In this document: positions 8,395 to 15,828 of the stretch, one piece after another
Layout: each line of letters opens with the position of its first letter
How positions within the stretch are numbered: position 1 is the first letter of the stretch
DNA from: Paraburkholderia tropica
GTDB taxonomy: Bacteria > Pseudomonadota > Gammaproteobacteria > Burkholderiales > Burkholderiaceae
Reading direction: 5' to 3'
DNA: 64,000 nt
Assembly: GCF_900109265.1 (NCBI RefSeq)
Contig: NZ_FNZM01000032.1
Coordinates: forward strand, 1-64,000
The notes under the pieces: model-generated
What the model was told of the DNA's origin: nothing
Seen by the model: only the letters and a program-made list of their open reading frames with translations
The model's database searches: none
Made by a program: the position numbers and the translations under genes

Positions 8395-8844
8395 TCAGGC
8401 ATCCTGAGCGGGCGTGCCGTCCGGGTTCGGGTCTGCAACTTGCGGCTGGGAATCAGGATGCGCTTCGCGCACTTCGCGCGTGTCGCGCGTGTCGCGCTTG
8501 TCGGCGCTCGCGCCCGTGATGGGCGGGCGTCCGCGCGTGGCCGCCGCGAGCGGCACGCGTTGCTGGGTGCCCGCCTTGGCGAGCATGTGCGCGCTGATCG
8601 GCGCGGTCAGAAACAGGAACGCCGGAATCAGCAATTCATGCAGGCTCGCGAAGTTGCTGTTCGCGCTGAAATAGATCACCGAGGCGAGCACGATGCCGCC
8701 TACACCCAGCGTGGTCGATTTGGTCGGGCCGTGCAGGCGCATGAAGAAGTCGGGCAGACGCGCGAGCCCGATGGCGCCGACCAGCGTAAACAGGCTGCCA
8801 ATCAGCAGCAGCACGCAGACGATCGCTTCGATGACGGTTTGCAT
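8395..8844 (-). CDS. mnhG: Monovalent cation/H+ antiporter subunit G
   Basis: A 149-residue protein with three predicted membrane helices. 'GLARLPDFFMRLHGPTKSTTLG' near residue 25 is the MnhG/PhaG signature. It is the last gene of the mnhABCDEFG operon, whose products assemble into one membrane complex exchanging Na+ or K+ for protons. The C-terminal tail, roughly residues 95-149, is hydrophilic and contains a 9-bp tandem repeat encoding 'RDTRDTR' (bases 8471-8506). That tail is longer than needed for the family core. Confidence 0.92.
   Translation of the reverse strand: MQTVIEAIVCVLLLIGSLFTLVGAIGLARLPDFFMRLHGPTKSTTLGVGGIVLASVIYFSANSNFASLHELLIPAFLFLTAPISAHMLAKAGTQQRVPLAAATRGRPPITGASADKRDTRDTREVREAHPDSQPQVADPNPDGTPAQDA
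8471..8506. repeat. 9-bp tandem repeat in the mnhG 3' end
   Basis: Four adjacent 9-base units lie at 8471, 8480, 8489 and 8498, of which the middle two are identical (GTGTCGCGC on the plus strand). They are in codon phase and encode an R-D-T-like period in the cytoplasmic tail of MnhG. Confidence 0.7.
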
Positions 8845-8857
8845 CGGCGGGCCTCGT

Positions 8858-9133
8858 TCAGTTGAGTTCGATGATGTCGCCGCGCTGCAGATACTTCGTC
8901 AGCGCGACGGTGCCCACGAAACCCATCACCGCGATCAGCAGCGCGACTTCGAAGAAGACCGTCGAGCGCAGGCTGATGCCGTACACCACGATCAGGGCGA
9001 TCGCGTTGATGTTGAGCGTGTCGAGCGCGACGATGCGGTCGGGCAGCGACGGCCCGCGCACGAGTCGCACGAGCGTGAGCAGAAAAGCAAGGCCGAGGAT
9101 CGCGAGCGAAACCGGAATGGCGATGGCTAGCAT
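8858..9133 (-). CDS. mnhF: Monovalent cation/H+ antiporter subunit F
   Basis: A 91-residue protein with three membrane helices and the MnhF motif 'RGPSLPDRIVALDTLNINAI'. The start 'MLAIAIPVSL' was chosen over a longer open frame because upstream residues are Arg-rich shadow translation and the ATG overlaps the mnhE end by seven bases, as usual in this operon. It is a membrane subunit of the Mrp-type complex. Confidence 0.93.
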   Translation of the reverse strand: MLAIAIPVSLAILGLAFLLTLVRLVRGPSLPDRIVALDTLNINAIALIVVYGISLRSTVFFEVALLIAVMGFVGTVALTKYLQRGDIIELN

Positions 9134-9621
9134 GCGAAGATCTCCATCAACGGGGCTTCGTAACGGGACTTGATGAGCGCGACAAGCGCGGCTTCGTCGT
9201 CGAGGTCGAGCACGTGCACGACGAGGCGCGTGCGGTCGTCGCTGAGTTCGGCGCACAGCGTGCCGGGACTCAGCGAGACGATGCTGATGAGCGCCGTGAG
9301 CGCGATTTCATGCGTGCTGTCGAGCGGCACTTCGATGAAGGCCGGGCGCAGGCGTTTCGTCGGGCCGAGCACGAGCAGCGCGACTTCCACATTCGCCACC
9401 ACGATATCGATCAGCACGTGCAGCGTGAGCCGCACGAGCCGCCACGGCTTGCCGAAGCGCACCGGCTGCAGCCACAGACCTTCGCCGACGCAAAACGAAA
9501 TCACGCAGCCCAGCGCCGCGCCGAGCAGCAGATTGCCCGGCGAGAGGTCGTTCATCAGCAGCACCCAGCAGACGAGCAGTACGAGGGTGAGCCACGGATG
9601 CGGAAAGAGCCGTTTCAGCAT
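9127..9621 (-). CDS. mnhE: Monovalent cation/H+ antiporter subunit E
   Basis: A 164-residue protein beginning 'MLKRLFPHPWLTLVLLVCWV', with two or three N-terminal membrane helices and a soluble C-terminal domain ('TALISIVSLSPGTLCAE' is the MnhE signature). The start lies two bases after the mnhD stop, so the genes are translationally linked. It is an accessory subunit needed for assembly of the antiporter. Confidence 0.93.
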   Translation of the reverse strand: MLKRLFPHPWLTLVLLVCWVLLMNDLSPGNLLLGAALGCVISFCVGEGLWLQPVRFGKPWRLVRLTLHVLIDIVVANVEVALLVLGPTKRLRPAFIEVPLDSTHEIALTALISIVSLSPGTLCAELSDDRTRLVVHVLDLDDEAALVALIKSRYEAPLMEIFAC

Positions 9622-9623
9622 GA

Positions 9624-11408
9624 TCAGCTCCCTTGGGCCGCGGGCGCGGGTGGGTTCGACGGCGCGTTCGAATTTGCGTCCGAATTGACGTCCGAATTTG
9701 CGTCCGAAGGCGCGGGCAGGACCGCATGCACGTAGGCTTCGCGGTCGAGCAGTTGCGCGGCGGTGTCGTCGAGATAATGACGCACTGCGCCCGCGCCCAG
9801 CGTGATCGCCGCCACGCAGCCCAGCAGCAGCGCGCAGGCCGCGAGCTTCGCGTTGCTGCCGCGCGGCGCGGGCGTGGTGGCGTGGGCCTGAACGCGCGCG
9901 GCAGGCTCGGCCCACAGCAGGCGCGTGCCGGTGCGGCTCAGCGCGACGATCGACAGCAGGCTCGACAGCAGCACGGCGGGCCACAGCACGGCGGCCGGGC
10001 CAAGCGGTGTGGCGGAGAGCACCATGGCCTTGCCGAGGAAGCCCGAGAGCGGTGGCAGACCCGCCGCGCCGACCGCCGCGATCAGATAGAGCAGCCCGGC
10101 GACGTTCGAGGGCCACGGCGCGTGCGTCGGGTGTTCGGCAGGTGCGGTGTGCCGGGCCGGTTCCGCATGCGCCAATTCAGCCGCCTCAGCCGCCTCAGCC
10201 GCTTGCGCCTTGCGCTTGCGCGCGAGTCGCGCCACCGCCGCCGCGTCGGATTCGGGCGAGATCGCGGCCACGTTGGCGTCGTCGAGTGCTTCGAGCGAAC
10301 CGGGTTCGACGCTCTCGGCAGCGGCCGCGTGCGGCGTGGCGGGCGCTTCGGGTTCGAGCGTATCGGCGAGCAGGAACAGCGCGCCCGTGCACAGCGTCGT
10401 GCTGATCAGGTAGTAGAGCAGCGCGCTCCACGCGAGCGGCGTCTGCTGCGTCGCGGCCGCGATCAGCAAGCCGACGGACACCAGCACGAGATAGCCCGTC
10501 GTGGTCTTGAGGCTCGACACCGCGAGCGCGCCCAGCGCGCCGAACACGATGGTCGCGATCGCGAGCCACCACGCCCAGTGATGCATGAACGCATCGAGCA
10601 CGCCGCCCGCCGCGCCGAACACGAGCGCATCGCAGCGCAGCATCGCGTAGATGCCGACCTTCGTCATGATCGCGAACAGCGCCGCGACCGGGCCGATCGC
10701 GCTGCGGTACGCCTGCGGCAGCCACATCGACATCGGGAACACGGCGGCCTTGAGGCCGAACACGAGCATCAGCGTGATGCCCGCGAACTGCGCGAGCGGC
10801 AGCGTGCCCGTGGGCAGCAGCGCGAGACGCTGGCCCATGTCGGCCATGTTGAGCGTGCCGGTGATGCCGTAGAGCACGCCCAGCGCGATCAGGAAGAACG
10901 ACGAACCGACGAGGTTCATCAGCAGATAGTGCAGGCCGTTGCGCACGCGCCGCGCGCCGCCGCCATGCAGCAGCAGCGCATACGAGGCGATCAGCAGCAG
11001 TTCGAAGAACACGAACAGATTGAACAGGTCGCCCGCGAGGAACGCGCCGTTCAGGCCCATCAGCTCGAACTGGAACAGCGCGCGGAAATAGCGTCCGCGC
11101 CGCGCGTCGGCGCTCGACGTGCCGATCAGGCAGCACACCGCGAGCACGGCGGTGAGCAGCAGCATCAGCGCGCCGAGCCGGTCGAGTTGCAGCACGATGC
11201 CGAACGGCGCGCGCCACGCGCCGAGCGCATACGTGACGATCTCGCCTTGCGCCGCGCGCGCCATCAGCAGGCAGGCGAGCGGCAGCAGCGCGATCGTGGC
11301 GGCCGCGTTGAGCGCGCGTTGCAGCCGCTTGGCGCGCGGCGGCAGCGCGACGATCGCCGCCGCCGCGAACAGCGGAATCAGGATGGGGAGCAGGAGGGCG
11401 TGATTCAT
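9624..11408 (-). CDS. mnhD: Monovalent cation/H+ antiporter subunit D
   Basis: A 594-residue polytopic protein related to the proton-pumping NuoM/NuoN subunits of complex I; with MnhA it forms the ion pathway. 'FFELLLIASYALLLH' and 'GLKAAVFPMSMWLPQAY' are proton-antiporter signatures, with conserved Glu in the former and Lys in the latter. Two oddities stand out. A hydrophilic Ala/Glu-rich insert of about 85 residues (351-435) separates two helices near the C-terminal half. A repeat-like Asn/Asp/Ser tail follows residue 568. The ATG overlaps the mnhC stop (ATGA). Confidence 0.92.
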   Translation of the reverse strand: MNHALLLPILIPLFAAAAIVALPPRAKRLQRALNAAATIALLPLACLLMARAAQGEIVTYALGAWRAPFGIVLQLDRLGALMLLLTAVLAVCCLIGTSSADARRGRYFRALFQFELMGLNGAFLAGDLFNLFVFFELLLIASYALLLHGGGARRVRNGLHYLLMNLVGSSFFLIALGVLYGITGTLNMADMGQRLALLPTGTLPLAQFAGITLMLVFGLKAAVFPMSMWLPQAYRSAIGPVAALFAIMTKVGIYAMLRCDALVFGAAGGVLDAFMHHWAWWLAIATIVFGALGALAVSSLKTTTGYLVLVSVGLLIAAATQQTPLAWSALLYYLISTTLCTGALFLLADTLEPEAPATPHAAAAESVEPGSLEALDDANVAAISPESDAAAVARLARKRKAQAAEAAEAAELAHAEPARHTAPAEHPTHAPWPSNVAGLLYLIAAVGAAGLPPLSGFLGKAMVLSATPLGPAAVLWPAVLLSSLLSIVALSRTGTRLLWAEPAARVQAHATTPAPRGSNAKLAACALLLGCVAAITLGAGAVRHYLDDTAAQLLDREAYVHAVLPAPSDANSDVNSDANSNAPSNPPAPAAQGS

Positions 11409-11761
11409 TCGTCGCGCAGCGCCTCGCCGGAGATGCGGTTGTCGCTCAGGCCGTCGACGTGATCGTTGCCCGTGATCGAGAGCGAGCGCAGCGCGAGCAC
11501 GACCGTGAAGGCCGTCATGGCGAAGCCGATCACGATTGCGGTGAGCACGAGCGCCTGCGGCACCGGATCGGCATAGGCCGCGCCTGGCGCGATCACGGGC
11601 GGCTTGCCGGTCGAGAGCCGGCCCATGCCGAGCAGAAACAGATTGATCGCATACGAGAACAGCGTGATGCCGAGAATCACGGGCAGCACGCGCGCGCACA
11701 GCAGCAGGTAGATGCCGCAGGCGCAGAGCACGCCGATTGCGGCGGCGAAGGCGGCTTCCAT
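11405..11761 (-). CDS. mnhC: Monovalent cation/H+ antiporter subunit C
   Basis: A 118-residue protein with three membrane helices, homologous to NuoK of complex I. 'GITLFSYAINLFLLGMG' and 'DPVPQALVLTAIVIGFAMTA' are diagnostic for MnhC/MrpC. Its start codon overlaps the stop of the upstream fused mnhA gene and its stop overlaps the mnhD start, which shows tight operon packing. Confidence 0.95.
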   Translation of the reverse strand: MEAAFAAAIGVLCACGIYLLLCARVLPVILGITLFSYAINLFLLGMGRLSTGKPPVIAPGAAYADPVPQALVLTAIVIGFAMTAFTVVLALRSLSITGNDHVDGLSDNRISGEALRDE

Positions 11762-14562
11762 CAGCTTTTCTCCACGGATTGCATGTCCTTGTCGCGCACG
11801 CCGAGGTGCGAAATGATCGTCAGCGTGGTGCCGACCACCGCGCCCATCACGCCCAGATCGAACAGCATCGCCGTGCTCAATTCGATCTCGCCGATCAGCG
11901 GCAGATGGAAGTGTCCGAACGCGCTCGTCAGGAACGGATAACCGAACGCGAGACTGCCGAGCCCCGTGGCCGCCGCCACGAGCAGCCCGAGCCCGGCGAG
12001 CGCGCGATAGTTGATGCGGATGCGCGATTCGGTCCACAACACGCCGCTCGCCACGTATTGCAGCAGCAGCGCGACGGAGACGATCAGCGAGGCGATGAAG
12101 CCGCCGCCCGGCAGATTGTGGCCGCGCAGGAACACGAATACGGCGACCAGCACGGTGAGCGGCAGCATCAGCCGCACGAGGATCGCGAGCAGCAGCGGAT
12201 GCGATTGCGACGACCACGGCAAGCCGCCGGGACCGGTGCCGGGCGCTTTCAGGCGCAGGCCGCGCAGCAGCGCCTTGACCGCGAGCCCGGCCACCACCAG
12301 CACGCTGATTTCGACCATCGTATCGAAGCCGCGAAAGTCGACGAGGATCACGTTCACGACGTTGTGGCCGCCGCTGCCGGGCAGCGCGTTGGCGAGGAAG
12401 TACGGCGCGATGCCGGGTTCCGGCGTGCGCGTCATCACTTCGTAGGCGACGCTGCCGAGCAGGCCGCCGCCCGCGAGCGCGAGCAGACCGTTGCGCAGGC
12501 GGGCGGGAATCGGCTCGATGGCGGTCTGCAGTTGCGGCAGGAAGTAGATCGCGAGCACCAGCAGCAGGATCGTGACCACTTCCACGGAGATCTGCGTGAG
12601 CGCGAGGTCGGGTGCGGAGAAGCGCGCGAACGCGAGCGTGACGAGCAGCCCGCAGGTGCTCAGCATCACGAGCGCGTAGAGCGTGTGCGTGCGCACCAGC
12701 ACCACGCCGAGCGCGAGCAGCGCCATCAGCGCGAGACCGCAGAGCGTGAGCGGATCGGGCGGCATGCTCGCGTACGTGCCGCCGAATGCGTCCAGCGCGA
12801 CGAACGACGCGCCTGGCACGATCAGCATCGCGGCGATCATCCACGAGAGATAGTGCGGCAGCGAGCGCGTTTCGAACACGCGCACGACCGCGCCCGCGCC
12901 TTTTTCGAGCCGCTGCACGAAGCGGTCGAAACCCTCGCTCGCGTTCATTTCCGTGAGCAGCGAGCGATGATGGCGGAACGCGTCGCGGCGCGCGAAGAAC
13001 AGCACGCCGCCCGCGACGAACGAAACCACGCTCATGACGAGCGGCGTGTTGATGCCGTGCCACAGGCTCAGGCTGTATTCGGGCAACTTGCCGCCGAGCG
13101 TGAACCACGCCGCCGATTCGAGCAGACGGCCGATCGCCTGTTGCGGAAAGAGCCCGATCAACAGACAGATCACCACGAGGATTTCCACCGGCAGCTTCAT
13201 GAAGCGCGGCGGTTCGTGCGGCGGATAGTGCGGCAGATCGCGCGGCGTTTCGCCGTCGAAGAACACGCCCCAGACGAAGCGCAGCGAGTACGCCACCGAT
13301 AGCGCGGCGGCCACGATCGCAACGACCGGAATCGTCCAGTTCAACGGGCCGAACATGCCTTGCGCGAGCGTCTCGCCGAAGAACATTTCCTTCGAGAGAA
13401 AGCCGTTGAGGAGCGGCACGCCCGCCATCGCGAGCGACGCGACGCTGGCCAGCACGGCGGTGTGCGGCATGTATCTGCGCAAGCCGCGCAGGCGGCCCAG
13501 ATCGCGCGTGCCGGTTTCGTGATCGATGATGCCCGCAGCCATGAACAGCGACGCCTTGAACACCGCATGGTTGACGGTGTGAAACAGCGCGGCGACGGTG
13601 GACAGCTGCGTGTCGAGACCGAACAGCAGCACGATCAGACCGAGATGGCTGATGGTGGAATAGGCGAGCAGGCCCTTGAGATCGCGCTGAAACAGCGCCA
13701 TCGACGCGCCGCCCACGAGCGTGACGAGCCCGGCGAGCGTCGCCGTATAGGCCCACCAGTGCGTGCCTTCGAACACGGGATAAAGACGAGCGAGCAGGAA
13801 TACGCCGGCCTTCACCATCGTCGCCGAATGCAGATAGGCGGAGACGGGCGTGGGCGCGGACATCGCATGCGGCAGCCAGAACTGGAACGGGAACTGCGCC
13901 GACTTCGTGAAGGCCGCGAACAGCGTGAGCAGCAGAATGGCCGGATAGAGCGGATGGTGCTGGATCTTGTCGACCTGCGCGAGCACGTCGTTCAGTTCAT
14001 AGCTGCCGCAGACGTGGCCGAGCAGCAGCACGGCGGCGAGCAGCGCGAGCCCGCCCGCGCCCGTGATGGTGAGCGCCATGCGCGCGCCGCGCCGCGCGTC
14101 GGGACGCGACGGCCAGAAGCCGATCAGCAGGAAGGAGACGAGGCTCGTCAGCTCCCAGAAGATCACGAGCAGCAGCAGATTGTTCGCGAGCACGACGCCG
14201 AGCATCGCGCCCATGAAGAGCAGAAGCAGCAGGTAGAGACGCGGCAGCGCTTCGCTGCCCGCGAGGTAGTAGCGCGCGTAGATGAACACCAGCAGGCCGA
14301 TGGCGAGCACCAGCAGCGCGAACATGAACGACAGGCCGTCGAGCCGCAGCGAGAGCGCGAGGCCGATGTCGGGCACCCACTCGTGACGCCATTGCAGCAC
14401 GCCGTGGGGCGACATGCCGACGCGTTCGCTGAGCAGCAGGCCGAGGCCGAACAGCGCCGCCGCGAACGCGATCCAGGTGGAGAGCGCGCTGGCGCGCCGC
14501 GCCGCGAGCGCCACCAGCGCCGCAGCCACGAACGGAAGTACGACGAGCCAGCCCAATACCAT
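11761..14562 (-). CDS. mnhA: Monovalent cation/H+ antiporter subunit A fused to subunit B
   Basis: A 933-residue polytopic protein. Residues 1 to about 770 are MnhA, NuoL-like, with 'FWELTSLVSFLLIGFW' and 'KSAQFPFQFWLPHAM' as proton-channel motifs. The region from about 620 contains the extra MnhA/MbhE-type helices ('EVVTILLLVLAIYFLPQL'). The last 130 or so residues are MnhB ('LPGGGFIASLIVSVALLLQY'), normally a separate gene. The start 'MVLGWLVVLP' was chosen because GGAGAG lies just upstream; the open frame continues 24 codons further. It is the first operon gene. The complex confers sodium and pH homeostasis. Confidence 0.94.
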   Translation of the reverse strand: MVLGWLVVLPFVAAALVALAARRASALSTWIAFAAALFGLGLLLSERVGMSPHGVLQWRHEWVPDIGLALSLRLDGLSFMFALLVLAIGLLVFIYARYYLAGSEALPRLYLLLLLFMGAMLGVVLANNLLLLVIFWELTSLVSFLLIGFWPSRPDARRGARMALTITGAGGLALLAAVLLLGHVCGSYELNDVLAQVDKIQHHPLYPAILLLTLFAAFTKSAQFPFQFWLPHAMSAPTPVSAYLHSATMVKAGVFLLARLYPVFEGTHWWAYTATLAGLVTLVGGASMALFQRDLKGLLAYSTISHLGLIVLLFGLDTQLSTVAALFHTVNHAVFKASLFMAAGIIDHETGTRDLGRLRGLRRYMPHTAVLASVASLAMAGVPLLNGFLSKEMFFGETLAQGMFGPLNWTIPVVAIVAAALSVAYSLRFVWGVFFDGETPRDLPHYPPHEPPRFMKLPVEILVVICLLIGLFPQQAIGRLLESAAWFTLGGKLPEYSLSLWHGINTPLVMSVVSFVAGGVLFFARRDAFRHHRSLLTEMNASEGFDRFVQRLEKGAGAVVRVFETRSLPHYLSWMIAAMLIVPGASFVALDAFGGTYASMPPDPLTLCGLALMALLALGVVLVRTHTLYALVMLSTCGLLVTLAFARFSAPDLALTQISVEVVTILLLVLAIYFLPQLQTAIEPIPARLRNGLLALAGGGLLGSVAYEVMTRTPEPGIAPYFLANALPGSGGHNVVNVILVDFRGFDTMVEISVLVVAGLAVKALLRGLRLKAPGTGPGGLPWSSQSHPLLLAILVRLMLPLTVLVAVFVFLRGHNLPGGGFIASLIVSVALLLQYVASGVLWTESRIRINYRALAGLGLLVAAATGLGSLAFGYPFLTSAFGHFHLPLIGEIELSTAMLFDLGVMGAVVGTTLTIISHLGVRDKDMQSVEKS

Positions 14563-14699
14563 TCGATACTCTCCGGGAATCCCGCTGCACGCGGTGTGAA
14601 CGGTGCGGGCCCGCCGGGCCGCATCCACGATCATAGCCGCAAACGGGGACGGAGTTCATGCGATCGGCATCCACGCCCGTGCGCCCGGCAGGACGCGGA

Positions 14700-15827
14700 T
14701 CAGGCCATCTGGCTGAGCGTCTTGCGAAAGCGCGCGAGCGAGAACACGAACAGCACCGAGCCGATCACGGCGAGCCAGAGGAACGGCTGCCAGACGACCG
14801 AGATGCCCGCGCCGCGAAACAGGATCGCCTGTCCCAGCTCGACGAAGTGCGTGGTGGGCGCGGCGAGCATGATGTGCTGCACGAACTCGGGCATGCTTTC
14901 GCGCGGCGTGCTGCCGCCCGAGAGCATCTGCAGCGGCAGCAGCACGAGCACGAGCAGCATGCCGAATTGCGGCATGCTGCGCGCGAGCGTCGCCATGAAG
15001 ATGCCCATCGAGGTCGTGGCGAACAGATGCAGCGCCGCGCCCGCGAGAAACAGCGCGACCGATCCTTCGATCGGCACATGCAGCGCGCCGCGCACGATGA
15101 ACGTGAGCGAGAGCGCGGCGGCCACCAGCACCACGATCCCCATCGACCAGACCTTCGCGACCATGATCTCGGTCGGCGTGACCGGCATCACCAGCAAATG
15201 CTCGATGGTGCCGTGCTCGCGCTCGCGTATCAGCGCCGCGCCCGTGAGAATGATGGAGAGCATCGTCACGTTGTTGATGATTTCCATCAGCGAGCCGAAC
15301 CACGCCTGGGTGAGATTCGGATTGAAGCGCATACGCACGGCGAGATCGACGGGCAGTTCGGTCGGCGCGCGATAGCGGTTCACGAACTCCGTGGCTTCGT
15401 CGTTGATCATCTGCTGGATGTAGCTGCTGCCGGTGAACGCCTGGCTCATGCGCGTGGCGTCGACGTTGAGCTGCACTTCGGCCGCGCGTCCGGCGAGCAC
15501 GTCGCGTTGCAGATTGGGCGGAATGTTCAGCACGAACGTGTAATTGCCCGCGTCCATGCCGCGATCGGCCTGCGCGGGCGTGACCATCACGGGCGCAAGA
15601 AAGTGCGGCGGGAAGAACGCCTGGATCAGGCGCTGCGAGAGCGGCGAGACGTCGTTGTCGATCACGGCGATGGGCGCCATGTGCAGCGTTTCGGGCCGCG
15701 ACGTGGCCGACGAATAGATCATCGCCGTGAACGAGAAGATGATGAGGATCAGCAGCATCGGGTCGCGCGCGAGGCTCCAGAGCTCCTTCACGCCGAGGCG
15801 GTAGATGTTGGCGAGATGGCGGCGCAT
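14700..15827 (-). CDS. ABC-2 type transporter permease (YhhJ/YbhR-like)
   Basis: A 375-residue permease. One membrane helix near residue 25 ('PMLLILIIFSFTAMIYSSA') is followed by a large periplasmic domain and five C-terminal helices with 'REREHGTIEHLLVMPVTPTEI', the ABC-2 signature. It is the last gene of a four-gene exporter operon and starts one base after the fused ATPase/permease gene, whose membrane domain would be its partner. The substrate cannot be read; related systems export drugs, dyes or lipids. Confidence 0.9.
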   Translation of the reverse strand: MRRHLANIYRLGVKELWSLARDPMLLILIIFSFTAMIYSSATSRPETLHMAPIAVIDNDVSPLSQRLIQAFFPPHFLAPVMVTPAQADRGMDAGNYTFVLNIPPNLQRDVLAGRAAEVQLNVDATRMSQAFTGSSYIQQMINDEATEFVNRYRAPTELPVDLAVRMRFNPNLTQAWFGSLMEIINNVTMLSIILTGAALIREREHGTIEHLLVMPVTPTEIMVAKVWSMGIVVLVAAALSLTFIVRGALHVPIEGSVALFLAGAALHLFATTSMGIFMATLARSMPQFGMLLVLVLLPLQMLSGGSTPRESMPEFVQHIMLAAPTTHFVELGQAILFRGAGISVVWQPFLWLAVIGSVLFVFSLARFRKTLSQMA

Positions 15828-15828
15828 G

